Shown here one piece after another: positions 1 to 5,507 of a DNA stretch of 5,507 nucleotides (positions within the stretch are counted from its first letter, which is position 1; every line of letters starts with the position of its first letter). The position numbers and the translations under genes were made by a program. The DNA lies in assembly GCA_013693755.1 (NCBI GenBank), contig CP059256.1, positions 2,746,643 through 2,752,149 of the forward strand. The letters run 5' to 3'. This DNA is from Burkholderiaceae bacterium. Lineage in GTDB: Bacteria > Pseudomonadota > Gammaproteobacteria > Burkholderiales > Burkholderiaceae_C. The notes beneath the pieces were generated by a model that was not told the origin of the DNA, ran no database searches, and was given only the letters and a program-made list of their open reading frames with translations.

Positions 1-1
1 T

Positions 2-481
2 GCGCTGCCCGAGACGGTGGTGGCGGTGCCGGTGGTGGTGCCCGCTGCACCCGCGAAGCTGCGCGCCGTGCCGCCGCTCGATGCCGCCGGCGACGCGAGC
101 CTGGGCGATGTCTGGCACGCGCTGGTGCGCGAACTCGTGGCCAGCGAGCGCGTGACGGCGCTGGTGCGCGAACTCGCGCTGCAGTCCGAGCTGGTCGCGC
201 GCGAGGGCGAGGTCTGGACGCTGCACGTCGAGGCCGAATCGCTGCTGCAGGCCAGCGCGCCCGAGCGGCTGCAGGCCGCGCTGTGCGAGGCCGTGGGTGC
301 ACCGGTGCGGCTGCAGGTGAAAGCCGCCGCCGCAGCCGACACGCCCGCGCGCCGCAACGCCCGCGCCGCCGCCGAGCGCCTGCGCGCCGCCGAGGCGCTG
401 GCGCAGAACGACCCATTCACCCAGACGATGGTGCGCGATTTCGGCGCGAGAATCGTGCCAGGCAGCATCACCCCGCTGTGA
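2..481 (+). CDS. dnaX: DNA polymerase III tau/gamma subunit, C-terminal end (partial, 5' end outside window)
   Basis: The last 159 residues of the clamp-loader subunit DnaX are visible. In the DNA polymerase III holoenzyme, tau helps load the beta clamp and tethers the polymerase cores; its C-terminal domain contacts the alpha polymerase subunit. The AAA+ ATPase part lies to the left of the window. What is seen is an Ala/Val/Pro-rich linker, then a folded tail with [27 protein letters not shown] and the end [20 protein letters not shown], which matches the usual DnaX ending in beta-proteobacteria (DPF..TM.R.FGA.IVPGSI.PL). The frame is open from the first base and ends in TGA. The ybaB start follows after 37 bases, and dnaX-ybaB-recR is a conserved order also found in E. 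coli. A 19-base direct repeat inside the gene duplicates ALVREL. Identification rests on the C-terminal tail plus gene order. Confidence 0.9.
   Translation, partial: ALPETVVAVPVVVPAAPAKLRAVPPLDAAGDASLGDVWHALVRELVASERVTALVRELALQSELVAREGEVWTLHVEAESLLQASAPERLQAALCEAVGAPVRLQVKAAAAADTPARRNARAAAERLRAAEALAQNDPFTQTMVRDFGARIVPGSITPL
119..176 (+). repeat. 19-base direct repeat, two copies 39 bases apart
   Basis: The 19 bases GCGCTGGTGCGCGAACTCG occur at 119-137 and again at 158-176. The offset is exactly 13 codons, so both copies are read in the dnaX frame and encode ALVREL twice. The second copy is the one that fits the usual DnaX tail; the first could be a local duplication or simply codon-bias coincidence in a Leu/Val/Arg/Glu helix. 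Confidence 0.6.
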
Positions 482-506
482 GCCCGTTTTCCCACTCTTT
501 GCATCC

Positions 507-513
507 AAGGAAG
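507..513 (+). promoter_or_regulatory. Ribosome binding site of ybaB
   Basis: AAGGAAG, purine-rich, ends 5 bases before the ATG at 519. It fixes the ybaB start and is the clearest Shine-Dalgarno in the dnaX-ybaB-recR group. Confidence 0.75.
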
Positions 514-518
514 CTTTC

Positions 519-836
519 ATGTTCAACAAAGGACAACTCGCCGGCCTGATGAAGCAGGCCCAGGCCATGCAGGACAACCTGCGCAAGGCGCAGGAGGAAC
601 TCGCGCAGATCGAGGTCGAGGGTGAGGCCGGCGCCGGCCTGGTCAAGGTGCTCATGACCTGCAAGCACGACGTCAAGCGCGTCACCATCGACCCGAGCCT
701 GCTCGCCGATGACAAGGACATGCTCGAAGACCTGGTGGCCGCCGCCTTCAACGCCGCCGTGCGCAAGGCCGCCGAGACCGAGCAGGAAAAGATCGGCAAG
801 CTCACCGCCGGCATGCCCGGCTGCCCGGCGGCATGA
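519..836 (+). CDS. ybaB: YbaB/EbfC family nucleoid-associated protein, C-terminus altered by a frameshift
   Basis: Small dimeric DNA-binding protein of the YbaB/EbfC family, which coats the nucleoid and is usually encoded between dnaX and recR, as here. As read it has 105 residues. Typical family segments are [17 protein letters not shown] near the N-terminus, [16 protein letters not shown] in the central sheet, and [13 protein letters not shown] with [19 protein letters not shown] in the C-terminal helix. The start is set by the AAGGAAG site 5 bases upstream. The last residues after GMPG read CPAA and stop at 834-836. One frame over, from 821, the DNA reads LPGGMKFPF and stops at 848-850, which is the expected YbaB ending. 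Restoring one C next to 821 gives a normal protein of 110 residues ending at 850. The break is therefore either a sequencing error or a recent mutation that removes only the tail, so the core probably still folds. Confidence 0.92.
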   Translation: MFNKGQLAGLMKQAQAMQDNLRKAQEELAQIEVEGEAGAGLVKVLMTCKHDVKRVTIDPSLLADDKDMLEDLVAAAFNAAVRKAAETEQEKIGKLTAGMPGCPAA

Positions 837-867
837 AGTTCCCGTTCTGATGCCCGCTGCCGCAACC

Positions 868-885
868 ACCGCCACCGCCACCGCC
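868..885 (+). repeat. Short tandem repeat (ACCGCC) x3 before recR
   Basis: Three perfect ACCGCC units lie immediately upstream of the GTG assigned to recR, in the space where a ribosome binding site would be expected. The six-base unit keeps reading frame if copies are gained or lost, so it could not switch recR by frame, but it is a site where base-count errors are plausible. Confidence 0.6.
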
Positions 886-890
886 TTCGC

Positions 891-1484
891 GTGAGTGCCG
901 ACACCCATTCGCTGGACCTGCTGGTGCAGGCGCTGCGGCGCTTGCCCGGCGTGGGCGTGAAGTCGGCCCAGCGCATGGCGTTTCACCTGCTGCAGCACGA
1001 CCGCGAGGGCGCGCTCGTGCTCGCCCAGGCCTTGCAGACCGCCTGTGCGCAGGTGCGCCACTGCGCGCTGTGCCACACCTTCACCGAAGAGGAGATCTGT
1101 GCCACCTGCCGTGACCCGCGGCGCGACGCCGCCCAACTCTGTGTGGTGGAGACGCCGGCCGACCAGGCAGCGGTGGAGCGCACCGGCGCCTACCGCGGGC
1201 GCTACTTCGTGCTCATGGGGCGGCTGAGCCCGCTCGACGGCGTCGGCCCGCGCGAGATCGGCCTGCACAAGTTGTTCGAGCGCGCCTGCGACGGCACCGT
1301 GCGCGAGGTGATTCTGGCCACCAACTTCACCGCCGAGGGCGAGGCCACGGCCCACGTCATCGGCGAGGCGCTGCGTGCGCGCGGCCTGCAGGTCACGCGG
1401 CTCGCGCGTGGCGTGCCTGCGGGCAGCGAACTCGAATACGTGGACCTCGGCACCATCGCCCACGCCCTGGTCGACAGACGTTAA
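891..1484 (+). CDS. recR: Recombination mediator protein RecR
   Basis: RecR acts with RecO (and RecF) to load RecA onto SSB-coated gaps during recombinational repair. The 197 residues match the usual length of about 200. Domains in order: helix-hairpin-helix with [20 protein letters not shown] (about 16-34); zinc finger with Cys58-x2-Cys61 and Cys70-x2-Cys73; Toprim domain starting at [10 protein letters not shown] (82-91) with [11 protein letters not shown] (110-120); and the C-terminal segment [15 protein letters not shown] (143-157) and [20 protein letters not shown]. All key residues are present. The start is uncertain. GTG at 891 gives a normal N-terminus but has no Shine-Dalgarno, only the ACCGCC repeat. 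It overlaps (GTGA) the TGA of a 14-codon reading frame starting at ATG 850, which itself overlaps the restored ybaB stop. Coupled translation from ybaB is likely; alternatively a lost base separates ATG 850 from recR, which would give 211 residues. Confidence 0.95.
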   Translation: MSADTHSLDLLVQALRRLPGVGVKSAQRMAFHLLQHDREGALVLAQALQTACAQVRHCALCHTFTEEEICATCRDPRRDAAQLCVVETPADQAAVERTGAYRGRYFVLMGRLSPLDGVGPREIGLHKLFERACDGTVREVILATNFTAEGEATAHVIGEALRARGLQVTRLARGVPAGSELEYVDLGTIAHALVDRR

Positions 1485-1501
1485 AAAAGATAGCAACACC
1501 T

Positions 1502-1538
1502 GACCATTTGACGCTGGGCTTGCGGCTAAACAATGGTC
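1502..1538. repeat. Inverted repeat in the recR-MAPEG gap, 7-base perfect arms
   Basis: GACCATT at 1502-1508 is the exact reverse complement of AATGGTC at 1532-1538, with 23 bases between. It follows a run of six A (1484-1489) and the sequence GATAGC just after the recR stop. No T-tract follows it on the + strand, so it is not a standard intrinsic terminator for recR. An intergenic repeat element or a protein-binding site are possible. From memory, the A-run plus GATAGC resembles the abundant short intergenic repeats of Comamonadaceae; this was not checked. Confidence 0.4.
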
Positions 1539-1548
1539 GAACCCCTTC

Positions 1549-1554
1549 GGAGAG
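1549..1554 (+). promoter_or_regulatory. Ribosome binding site of the MAPEG gene
   Basis: GGAGAG ends 6 bases before ATG 1561, ideal spacing. This site decides the start: it points to an ATG whose frame differs by one base from the MAPEG reading frame, the main argument for an indel just downstream. GAGAG is also the exact reverse complement of CTCTC at 1556-1560, so the site could pair with the bases right before the start codon. Confidence 0.7.
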
Positions 1555-1560
1555 CCTCTC

Positions 1561-1984
1561 ATGTACGCCCCCTGCACCCCCGCACTTCACCGTGGCCTAC
1601 TGGTGCGTCCTCGTGGCCGCCTTGCTGCCCATCGTATGCGCCGGCTTGGCCAAGTGGGGCATGTTTCGCGTGTCCCGGCGCGAGGGCGGCTACGACAACC
1701 ATGACCCGCGCGCGTGGATGGCGCGCCAGAGCGGCTGGCGCGCCCGCGCCAACGCCGCGCAGGCCAACAGCTTCGAGGCCCTGCCGTTCTTCATCGGCGC
1801 GGTGGTGATTGCGCACCAGCTCGGCGCCGGGCAGACCTCGCTCGACCTGCTGGCGCTGCTGTTCGTGTTCCTGCGTTTGCTCTACATCATGATGTACGTG
1901 GCCGACTTGGCGACGCTGCGCTCGGTGATGTGGTCGCTGGCCTTTGCAGTGAACATCGGCATCCTGTTCGTCGGCTACCGCTGA
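1561..1984 (+). CDS. MAPEG family integral membrane protein, apparent frameshift near the start
   Basis: Small inner-membrane protein of the MAPEG superfamily (membrane-associated proteins in eicosanoid and glutathione metabolism); bacterial members are mostly of unknown substrate. Four hydrophobic segments are visible: VAYWCVLVAALLPIVCAGLA, EALPFFIGAVVIAHQLG, LLALLFVFLRLLYIMMYVAD and SVMWSLAFAVNIGILFVGYR. Between the first two lie YDNHDPRAW and the family signature RANAAQANSFEALPFF (R.N.A..N..E..P). The body is in the frame ending at 1984. The only start with a good Shine-Dalgarno is ATG 1561, one frame off. Removing one C from the five at 1568-1572 joins them into a protein of 140 residues beginning MYAPAPPHFTVAYW. 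Without an indel, translation would have to begin at TTG 1508 or GTG 1592, neither with a recognisable binding site. Function beyond the family is unknown. Confidence 0.82.
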
Positions 1985-2111
1985 GGCCCTCGCGACCCCC
2001 GCAACGCCCGCGCTCCCACGCTCCCTGAACCCCGGGCACTGCACGCGCCCCGAGCGGGCGACCGGCCGCCAAACCCTTCGCGCCATCGGCCGTAGAAACC
2101 CCAAGCGGGAA

Positions 2112-2137
2112 GCCACCGATGCGCGGCGCATGGCGGC
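2112..2137. repeat. GC-rich imperfect hairpin upstream of the solute-binding protein gene
   Basis: ATGCGC (2119-2124) and GCGCAT (2126-2131) are perfect inverted arms around a single G. The symmetry extends outward as GCCACC against GGCGGC-type bases with one mismatch and one bulged G. It lies in the 200-base gap 1985-2184, between the MAPEG stop and the next start. It could be an operator or an mRNA hairpin in the leader. I found no convincing promoter or T-rich terminator in this gap. Confidence 0.35.
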
Positions 2138-2172
2138 CGCGTAGCCTCGGTGCCACATTGAAATTGACGGCA

Positions 2173-2180
2173 GGCGAGGA
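2173..2180 (+). promoter_or_regulatory. Ribosome binding site of the solute-binding protein gene
   Basis: GGCGAGGA ends 4 bases before ATG 2185. It supports ATG 2185 as the real start even though the signal peptide lies in another frame. Confidence 0.6.
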
Positions 2181-2184
2181 CGAC

Positions 2185-3247
2185 ATGGCGGGGTTCCCGA
2201 CGCACGCACACGGCGCCGCCTCGTGGCGCTGGCCGCGGGCGCGTTTGCGCTGGAGCTCGCCGGCGTGCGGCCCACGCAGGCGCAAGTGCCCCCACGGCCG
2301 GAGAAGCCACGCATCCGGCTCGCCGTCGGCGGCCGCGCCAGCCTGTACTACCTGCCGCTGATGCTGGCCGAGCAACTCGGCTACTTTCGCGCCGAGGGCT
2401 GGAGGTGCAGCTGGCCGACCATGCCGGCGGTGCGCTGGCCCTGCAGGCCCTGCTTGCCGGCGAGTGCGACGTGATGGCCGGCGCCTACGAGCACACCTTG
2501 CTGCAGCAGGCGCAAGGGCGCGCGCTGCAGAGCTTCGTGGTGCTCGGGCGCGCGCCGCAGATTGCGCTGGGCATCTCGATGAAGACGCTGGCGCATTGGC
2601 AGAGTGCGGCCGACCTGCGCGGCCACCGCGTCGGCGTGTCCGTGCCCGAGTCGTCCACCCACATGGTGCTGCGCCGCTACCTGCGCGAGCACGGCGTGCC
2701 CGAGGGCGCGGTACACGTGGTGGGTGTGGGTACCTCGCACCGTGCCGTGGAGGCGCTGCGCGCGGGCGAGATCGACGCCTTGTCCAACGTCGAGCCCGTC
2801 ATCAGCCTGCTCGAGGCGCGCAGCGAAGTGCGCATCGTCGCCGACACCCGCTCGCTCAAGGGCACGGTGGCGCTGTTCGGCGGCCCCATGCCCGCCGCCT
2901 GCCTGTATGCGGACGCCGGCTTCGTGCGCACCCACCCCGGTACCTGCCAGGCGCTGGCCCACGGCACCGTGCGCGCGCTCAAATGGCTGCGCACGGCCGG
3001 CCCGAGCGACCTGATGCAGGTGGTGCCACGCGCCGACCAGCTCGGCGACGCGGGCCTGTTCGTGGCGGCGTTCCAGAAAGTCAGCGAAGCCTTCGCCCCC
3101 GACGGCCTGATGCCCGAGGGCGGACCGGCCACCGCCTTGCGCGCCATGCTCGAACTGCGCGGCGACATCGCGCCCGAGCGCATCGACCTCTCCCGCTCCT
3201 ACACCGACCGCTTCGCCCTGGCGGCCAAGCAGCGGTTCAAGGCCTGA
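2185..3247 (+). pseudogene. ABC transporter periplasmic substrate-binding protein, NitT/TauT (NMT1/THI5-like) type, broken by one or two frameshifts
   Basis: Solute-binding protein of the family that serves nitrate, taurine/sulfonate, thiamine-precursor and related importers; the ligand cannot be told from sequence. The protein is spread over three frames. ATG 2185 (preceded by GGCGAGGA) starts in one. The signal peptide TRRRLVALAAGAFALELAG, Tat-like with a possible cut after PTQA, and the first strand RIRLAVGG...YLPLMLAEQLGYFRAEG are in the second, up to 2399. The rest, from EVQLADHAGGALALQALLAG through SAADLRGHRVGVSVPESSTH and LKGTVALFGG to the TGA at 3247, is in the third and encodes about 280 residues. 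Restoring a G in the run at 2190-2193 and a C at 2399 gives one protein of 354 residues, normal for the family. The large 3' part alone, from GTG 2405, would lack signal peptide and first strand. No permease or ATPase gene is adjacent, so it is an orphan binding protein here. Codon use resembles the neighbours. Confidence 0.8.
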
Positions 3248-4818
3248 AGGCCGTACCGTGCCTCGCCCTGGCGTCGGCCGGCCCCGTTACCGGCGCTTGC
3301 GTGCGGGGCGCCCTTGCGCGCGGGCGCGCGCTGGGCGCTGGCCTTGCGTGTTCCGCCGTGCGCGGCCGTGGCCGATGCGGGCAGGTACATCACGACCGCC
3401 TGGCCTTTCTTCAGCGCGGCCTGGGCGCTCCAGCGGTTCCAGTGCGCCACCGTGGCGGCGGCCACACCGTAACGCTGGGCCAGCGTGGCCACGGTGTCGC
3501 CCTGGTGCGCACGCACCGTGGTGCGGCGCAGCACCACCTCGGGCGCCAGCGCCACCTGGCCGTTGTCGGCCACGGCGGGCGCCACGTCGGCGTCGAGCCG
3601 GTCGGTGCGCGGCACCAGCAGGGTGGAGCCGGCCTTGATCAGCATGCGCGGTGGAATGGCGTTGACGCGGCGCAGCTCCGCCTCGCTCATGCCCACGCGC
3701 CTGGCGGCCTCGGCCACCTTGAGCGTGGCTGGCGCGACCCAGGCCGTCCAGCTCGCCAGCCGGCCCCGGTAGGCCTCGAGGTTGCGGCTGAAGGTGGCCG
3801 CGTTGTCCCAGGGCAGCAGGATTTGCGGCGTGCCCGCGGCCAGGATGACGGGCTTGGTCATCGAGGGGTTGAGCGCGCGGAAATCCTCCGGCGCCACCTC
3901 GGCCAGCCGCGCGGCCAGGTCCACGTCGATGTCGCGGGTGATGGGCACGGTCTGGAAGTACGGGTGGTTCTCGATCAGCGGCAGCTTGGCCGAGAACGCC
4001 TCGGGCGCGGCAATGAGGTTCTTCACCGCCTGCAGCTTGGGCACGTAGTAGCGCGTCTCCTGCGGCATGTTGAGCTCGCTGTAGCTCAGGCCCAGGCCCG
4101 CGGCCTTGTTGCGCGCCAGGGCGCGGCTCACGCTGCCTTCGCCCCAGTTGTAGGCGGCCAGGGCCAGGTGCCAGTCGCCGAACATGGCATAGAGCTTCTG
4201 CAGGTAGTCGAGCGCGGCGCGGGTGGATTCGAGCACGTCGCGCCGGTCGTCACGGAAGGCGTTCTGCCGCAGGTCGAAATGCTTGCCCGTGGCCGGCATG
4301 AACTGCCACATGCCCGCGGCCTTGGCGCTGGAGACCGCCTGCGGGTTGAAGGCGCTCTCAATGAAGGGCAGCAGCGCGAGCTCGGTGGGCATGTTGCGCC
4401 GCTCGAGTTCCTCGACGATGTGGAACAGGTACTTGCGCGAGCGCTCGGTCATGCGCAGCAGGTAGTCGGGGCGGGTGCTGTACCACTGTTCCCGGTCGGT
4501 GACGAGTTCGCCGGTGAGGTCGGGCATGGCGAAGCCGCGGCGGATGCGCTCCCACAGGTCGGCCGGCGGCCGCAGGCTCACCACCGAGCGCGGCGGCAGG
4601 CTGGCGGTGGCAAGCGGCTTCATCGGCCCGGTAGGCAGCAGGGCGGGCGGGGCTTGCAGCCTGGCGTCGGTCGCGGGCTCGGCCGGGGCGCTCGGTGTGG
4701 CGGTGCTGGGGCTGGCCTCGGTGGGCGTGGGGGCGTTGGCGCCGGGCGTCGTGGCGCAGCCGCCGAGCGCCAGCAGCACCGCCAGGCCCCAGGCGGGCCA
4801 GAGAGTTGAAGGCGTCAT
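3199..4818 (-). CDS. mltD: Membrane-bound lytic murein transglycosylase D, lipoprotein with LysM repeats
   Basis: Outer-membrane lipoprotein enzyme that cleaves the MurNAc-GlcNAc bond of peptidoglycan, forming 1,6-anhydroMurNAc. ATG 4818 gives 539 residues. It is preferred over ATG 4836 because it overlaps the gloB stop as ATGA and has GGAAGAA 9 bases upstream (4834-4828). Signal peptide with lipobox LGGC, lipidated Cys21. A Pro/Ala/Thr-rich linker follows. The SLT goose-lysozyme-like domain spans about 140-250: catalytic Glu154 in PFIESAFNP, then [10 protein letters not shown] (169-178) and [10 protein letters not shown] (221-230). LysM-like modules lie at about 358-404 and 433-480 (the latter with [20 protein letters not shown]). 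The basic tail after 480 runs 49 bases into the convergent gene; its last residues are simply the antisense of that gene, and another frame ends in ARKRR with a stop at 3287-3289, so the true end may be there. gloB and mltD are also neighbours in E. coli. Confidence 0.93.
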   Translation of the reverse strand: MTPSTLWPAWGLAVLLALGGCATTPGANAPTPTEASPSTATPSAPAEPATDARLQAPPALLPTGPMKPLATASLPPRSVVSLRPPADLWERIRRGFAMPDLTGELVTDREQWYSTRPDYLLRMTERSRKYLFHIVEELERRNMPTELALLPFIESAFNPQAVSSAKAAGMWQFMPATGKHFDLRQNAFRDDRRDVLESTRAALDYLQKLYAMFGDWHLALAAYNWGEGSVSRALARNKAAGLGLSYSELNMPQETRYYVPKLQAVKNLIAAPEAFSAKLPLIENHPYFQTVPITRDIDVDLAARLAEVAPEDFRALNPSMTKPVILAAGTPQILLPWDNAATFSRNLEAYRGRLASWTAWVAPATLKVAEAARRVGMSEAELRRVNAIPPRMLIKAGSTLLVPRTDRLDADVAPAVADNGQVALAPEVVLRRTTVRAHQGDTVATLAQRYGVAAATVAHWNRWSAQAALKKGQAVVMYLPASATAAHGGTRKASAQRAPARKGAPHASAGNGAGRRQGEARYGLQALNRCLAARAKRSV

Positions 4819-5507
4819 CGAAATTCGTTCTTCCATTCGCGCAGCGCGGCGAAGGCCTCGGCATCTGTCGCGGGCTCGTGCAGGCGGCCCTGCGCGCGCA
4901 GGGCGGCGCGCACCGCGGGCTCACGGCTGCGCAGAAAAGGGTTGATGCGGCGCTCGAGCCCGATGCGCGAGGGCAGCGTGGGCTGCGCGGCCGCGCGCAG
5001 GGCCTCGCAGCGGCGGGTGTGCTCGGCCACCTCGGCGTTGCCGGGCTCCACCGCCAGCGCAAAGCGCAGGTTGGACAGCGTGTACTCGTGCGCGCAGCAC
5101 ACCTGCGTGGCCTCAGGCAAGGCGGCCAGGCGGTCGAGCGAGGCGAGCATCTGCGCCGGTGTGCCCTCGAACAAGCGGCCGCAGCCGGCGGAGAACAGCG
5201 TGTCGCCGCAGAACAGCAGCGGCGTGCCGTTCACGTCCTCGCAGTACCAGGCGATGTGGCCCGCGGTGTGGCCGGGCACGGCCAGCACCTGCCAGGGCAG
5301 GCCGAGCACCGTGAGCCGGTCGCCATCGCGGTGCGCGACGCAGGGCTCGGGGATGGGCTCGCCCCAGGGGCCATGCACCGCGGCGCCGGTGGCTTCACGC
5401 AGCGCTGCCACGCCGCCGGTGTGATCGCGGTGGTGGTGGGTGACTAGAATCGTCGCGAGGCGCAGATGCAGCGTCTGCAGGGCGGCCAGGACCGGTTGGG
5501 CATCGCC
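4815..5507 (-). CDS. gloB: Hydroxyacylglutathione hydrolase (glyoxalase II), 5' end outside window
   Basis: Cytosolic metallo-beta-lactamase-fold enzyme that hydrolyses S-lactoylglutathione to D-lactate and glutathione, the second step of methylglyoxal detoxification. The visible 230 residues begin at the window edge in [10 protein letters not shown]; about 25-30 N-terminal residues are missing compared with the usual 255-260. The metal-binding signature [10 protein letters not shown] is at visible residues 23-32, followed by [44 protein letters not shown] and the C-terminal substrate-binding segment [16 protein letters not shown]. Every expected metal and glutathione-site motif is present, so the enzyme should be active. 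GTG 5411 is an internal Val codon, not the start, since the HxHxDH motif lies upstream of it. The stop TGA overlaps the mltD ATG, indicating an operon with coupled translation. Confidence 0.95.
   Translation of the reverse strand, partial: GDAQPVLAALQTLHLRLATILVTHHHRDHTGGVAALREATGAAVHGPWGEPIPEPCVAHRDGDRLTVLGLPWQVLAVPGHTAGHIAWYCEDVNGTPLLFCGDTLFSAGCGRLFEGTPAQMLASLDRLAALPEATQVCCAHEYTLSNLRFALAVEPGNAEVAEHTRRCEALRAAAQPTLPSRIGLERRINPFLRSREPAVRAALRAQGRLHEPATDAEAFAALREWKNEFR

Noticed and set aside
850..894. A 14-codon Ala/Thr-rich peptide as an independent small gene
   Set aside because: Too short and repetitive to support as a gene; it is more likely a coupling element or part of recR with one base missing, so it is treated as a finding only.
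468..1577. A 369-codon open frame on the - strand opposite ybaB and recR
   Set aside because: It mirrors the codons of two well-identified genes, has low-complexity composition and no recognisable motif or ribosome site.
2046..2092. GC-rich inverted repeats (CGCCC/GGGCG at 2046-2060; CGGCCG at 2063-2068 and 2087-2092) as a terminator of the MAPEG gene
   Set aside because: Short arms and no T-tract; expected by chance at this base composition.
2077..2169. Candidate promoters (TTCGCG with TAGAAA; TTGAAA/TTGACG near 2158-2169)
   Set aside because: Spacing is only 10 bases for the first, and the second would start transcription inside the gene.
3241..3294. Possible shared terminator between the convergent genes (GGCCT/AGGCC at 3241-3252 and GCCGG/CCGGC at 3277-3294)
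   Set aside because: Stems are only 5 bases, one has a two-base loop, and neither is followed by a T-run on either strand.
2464..4809. A 781-codon open frame on the + strand, antisense to mltD
   Set aside because: It is rich in Arg, Ala, Gly and His without any domain, crosses the end of the binding-protein gene, and is opposite a gene with full MltD motifs. High GC content leaves few stops in such frames.
4695..5447. A 250-codon open frame on the + strand opposite gloB
   Set aside because: Antisense shadow of gloB, which carries all glyoxalase II motifs; no protein-like features.
1561..5507. A glutathione-linked functional unit formed by the MAPEG protein and gloB
   Set aside because: They are on opposite strands and separated by two other genes, and many bacterial MAPEG proteins have no shown glutathione activity.

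Overview
The window is very GC-rich, densely coding DNA from a proteobacterium. The YbaB and RecR sequences, the dnaX-ybaB-recR order and the gloB-mltD pair fit a betaproteobacterium of the order Burkholderiales, most likely family Comamonadaceae. The family call is from remembered homologues, not from a search.

Layout. On the + strand, positions 2-1484 hold the 3' end of dnaX (clamp-loader tau subunit), ybaB (nucleoid-associated protein) and recR (recombinational repair), a conserved DNA replication/repair operon. Then, still on +, come a small four-helix MAPEG-family membrane protein (1561-1984), a roughly 200-base gap, and a periplasmic NitT/TauT-type (NMT1/THI5-like) solute-binding protein (2185-3247) with no permease or ATPase gene beside it. 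On the - strand, the right-hand part holds gloB (glyoxalase II, 5' end outside the window) followed by mltD (lipoprotein lytic transglycosylase with LysM repeats). These two overlap by ATGA and are probably translationally coupled. The two blocks converge near 3199-3290.

The most notable feature is a cluster of apparent single-base indels within about 1.6 kb. ybaB has lost one C near 821, so its conserved tail is replaced. The MAPEG gene has a well-placed Shine-Dalgarno and ATG in one frame and its protein in the next (an extra C in 1568-1572). The solute-binding protein is broken near 2399 (lost C) and probably near 2190-2193 (lost G). The recR start and the mltD C-terminal tail may hide further examples. 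Outside the break points the protein sequences look normal and under selection, so base-calling or assembly error is the simplest explanation; real recent mutations remain possible.

I see no RNA gene, CRISPR array, insertion sequence, prophage or defence system, and no evidence of a new biological system. The window is mostly housekeeping DNA with one orphan transporter-binding gene and several small inverted repeats of uncertain function.
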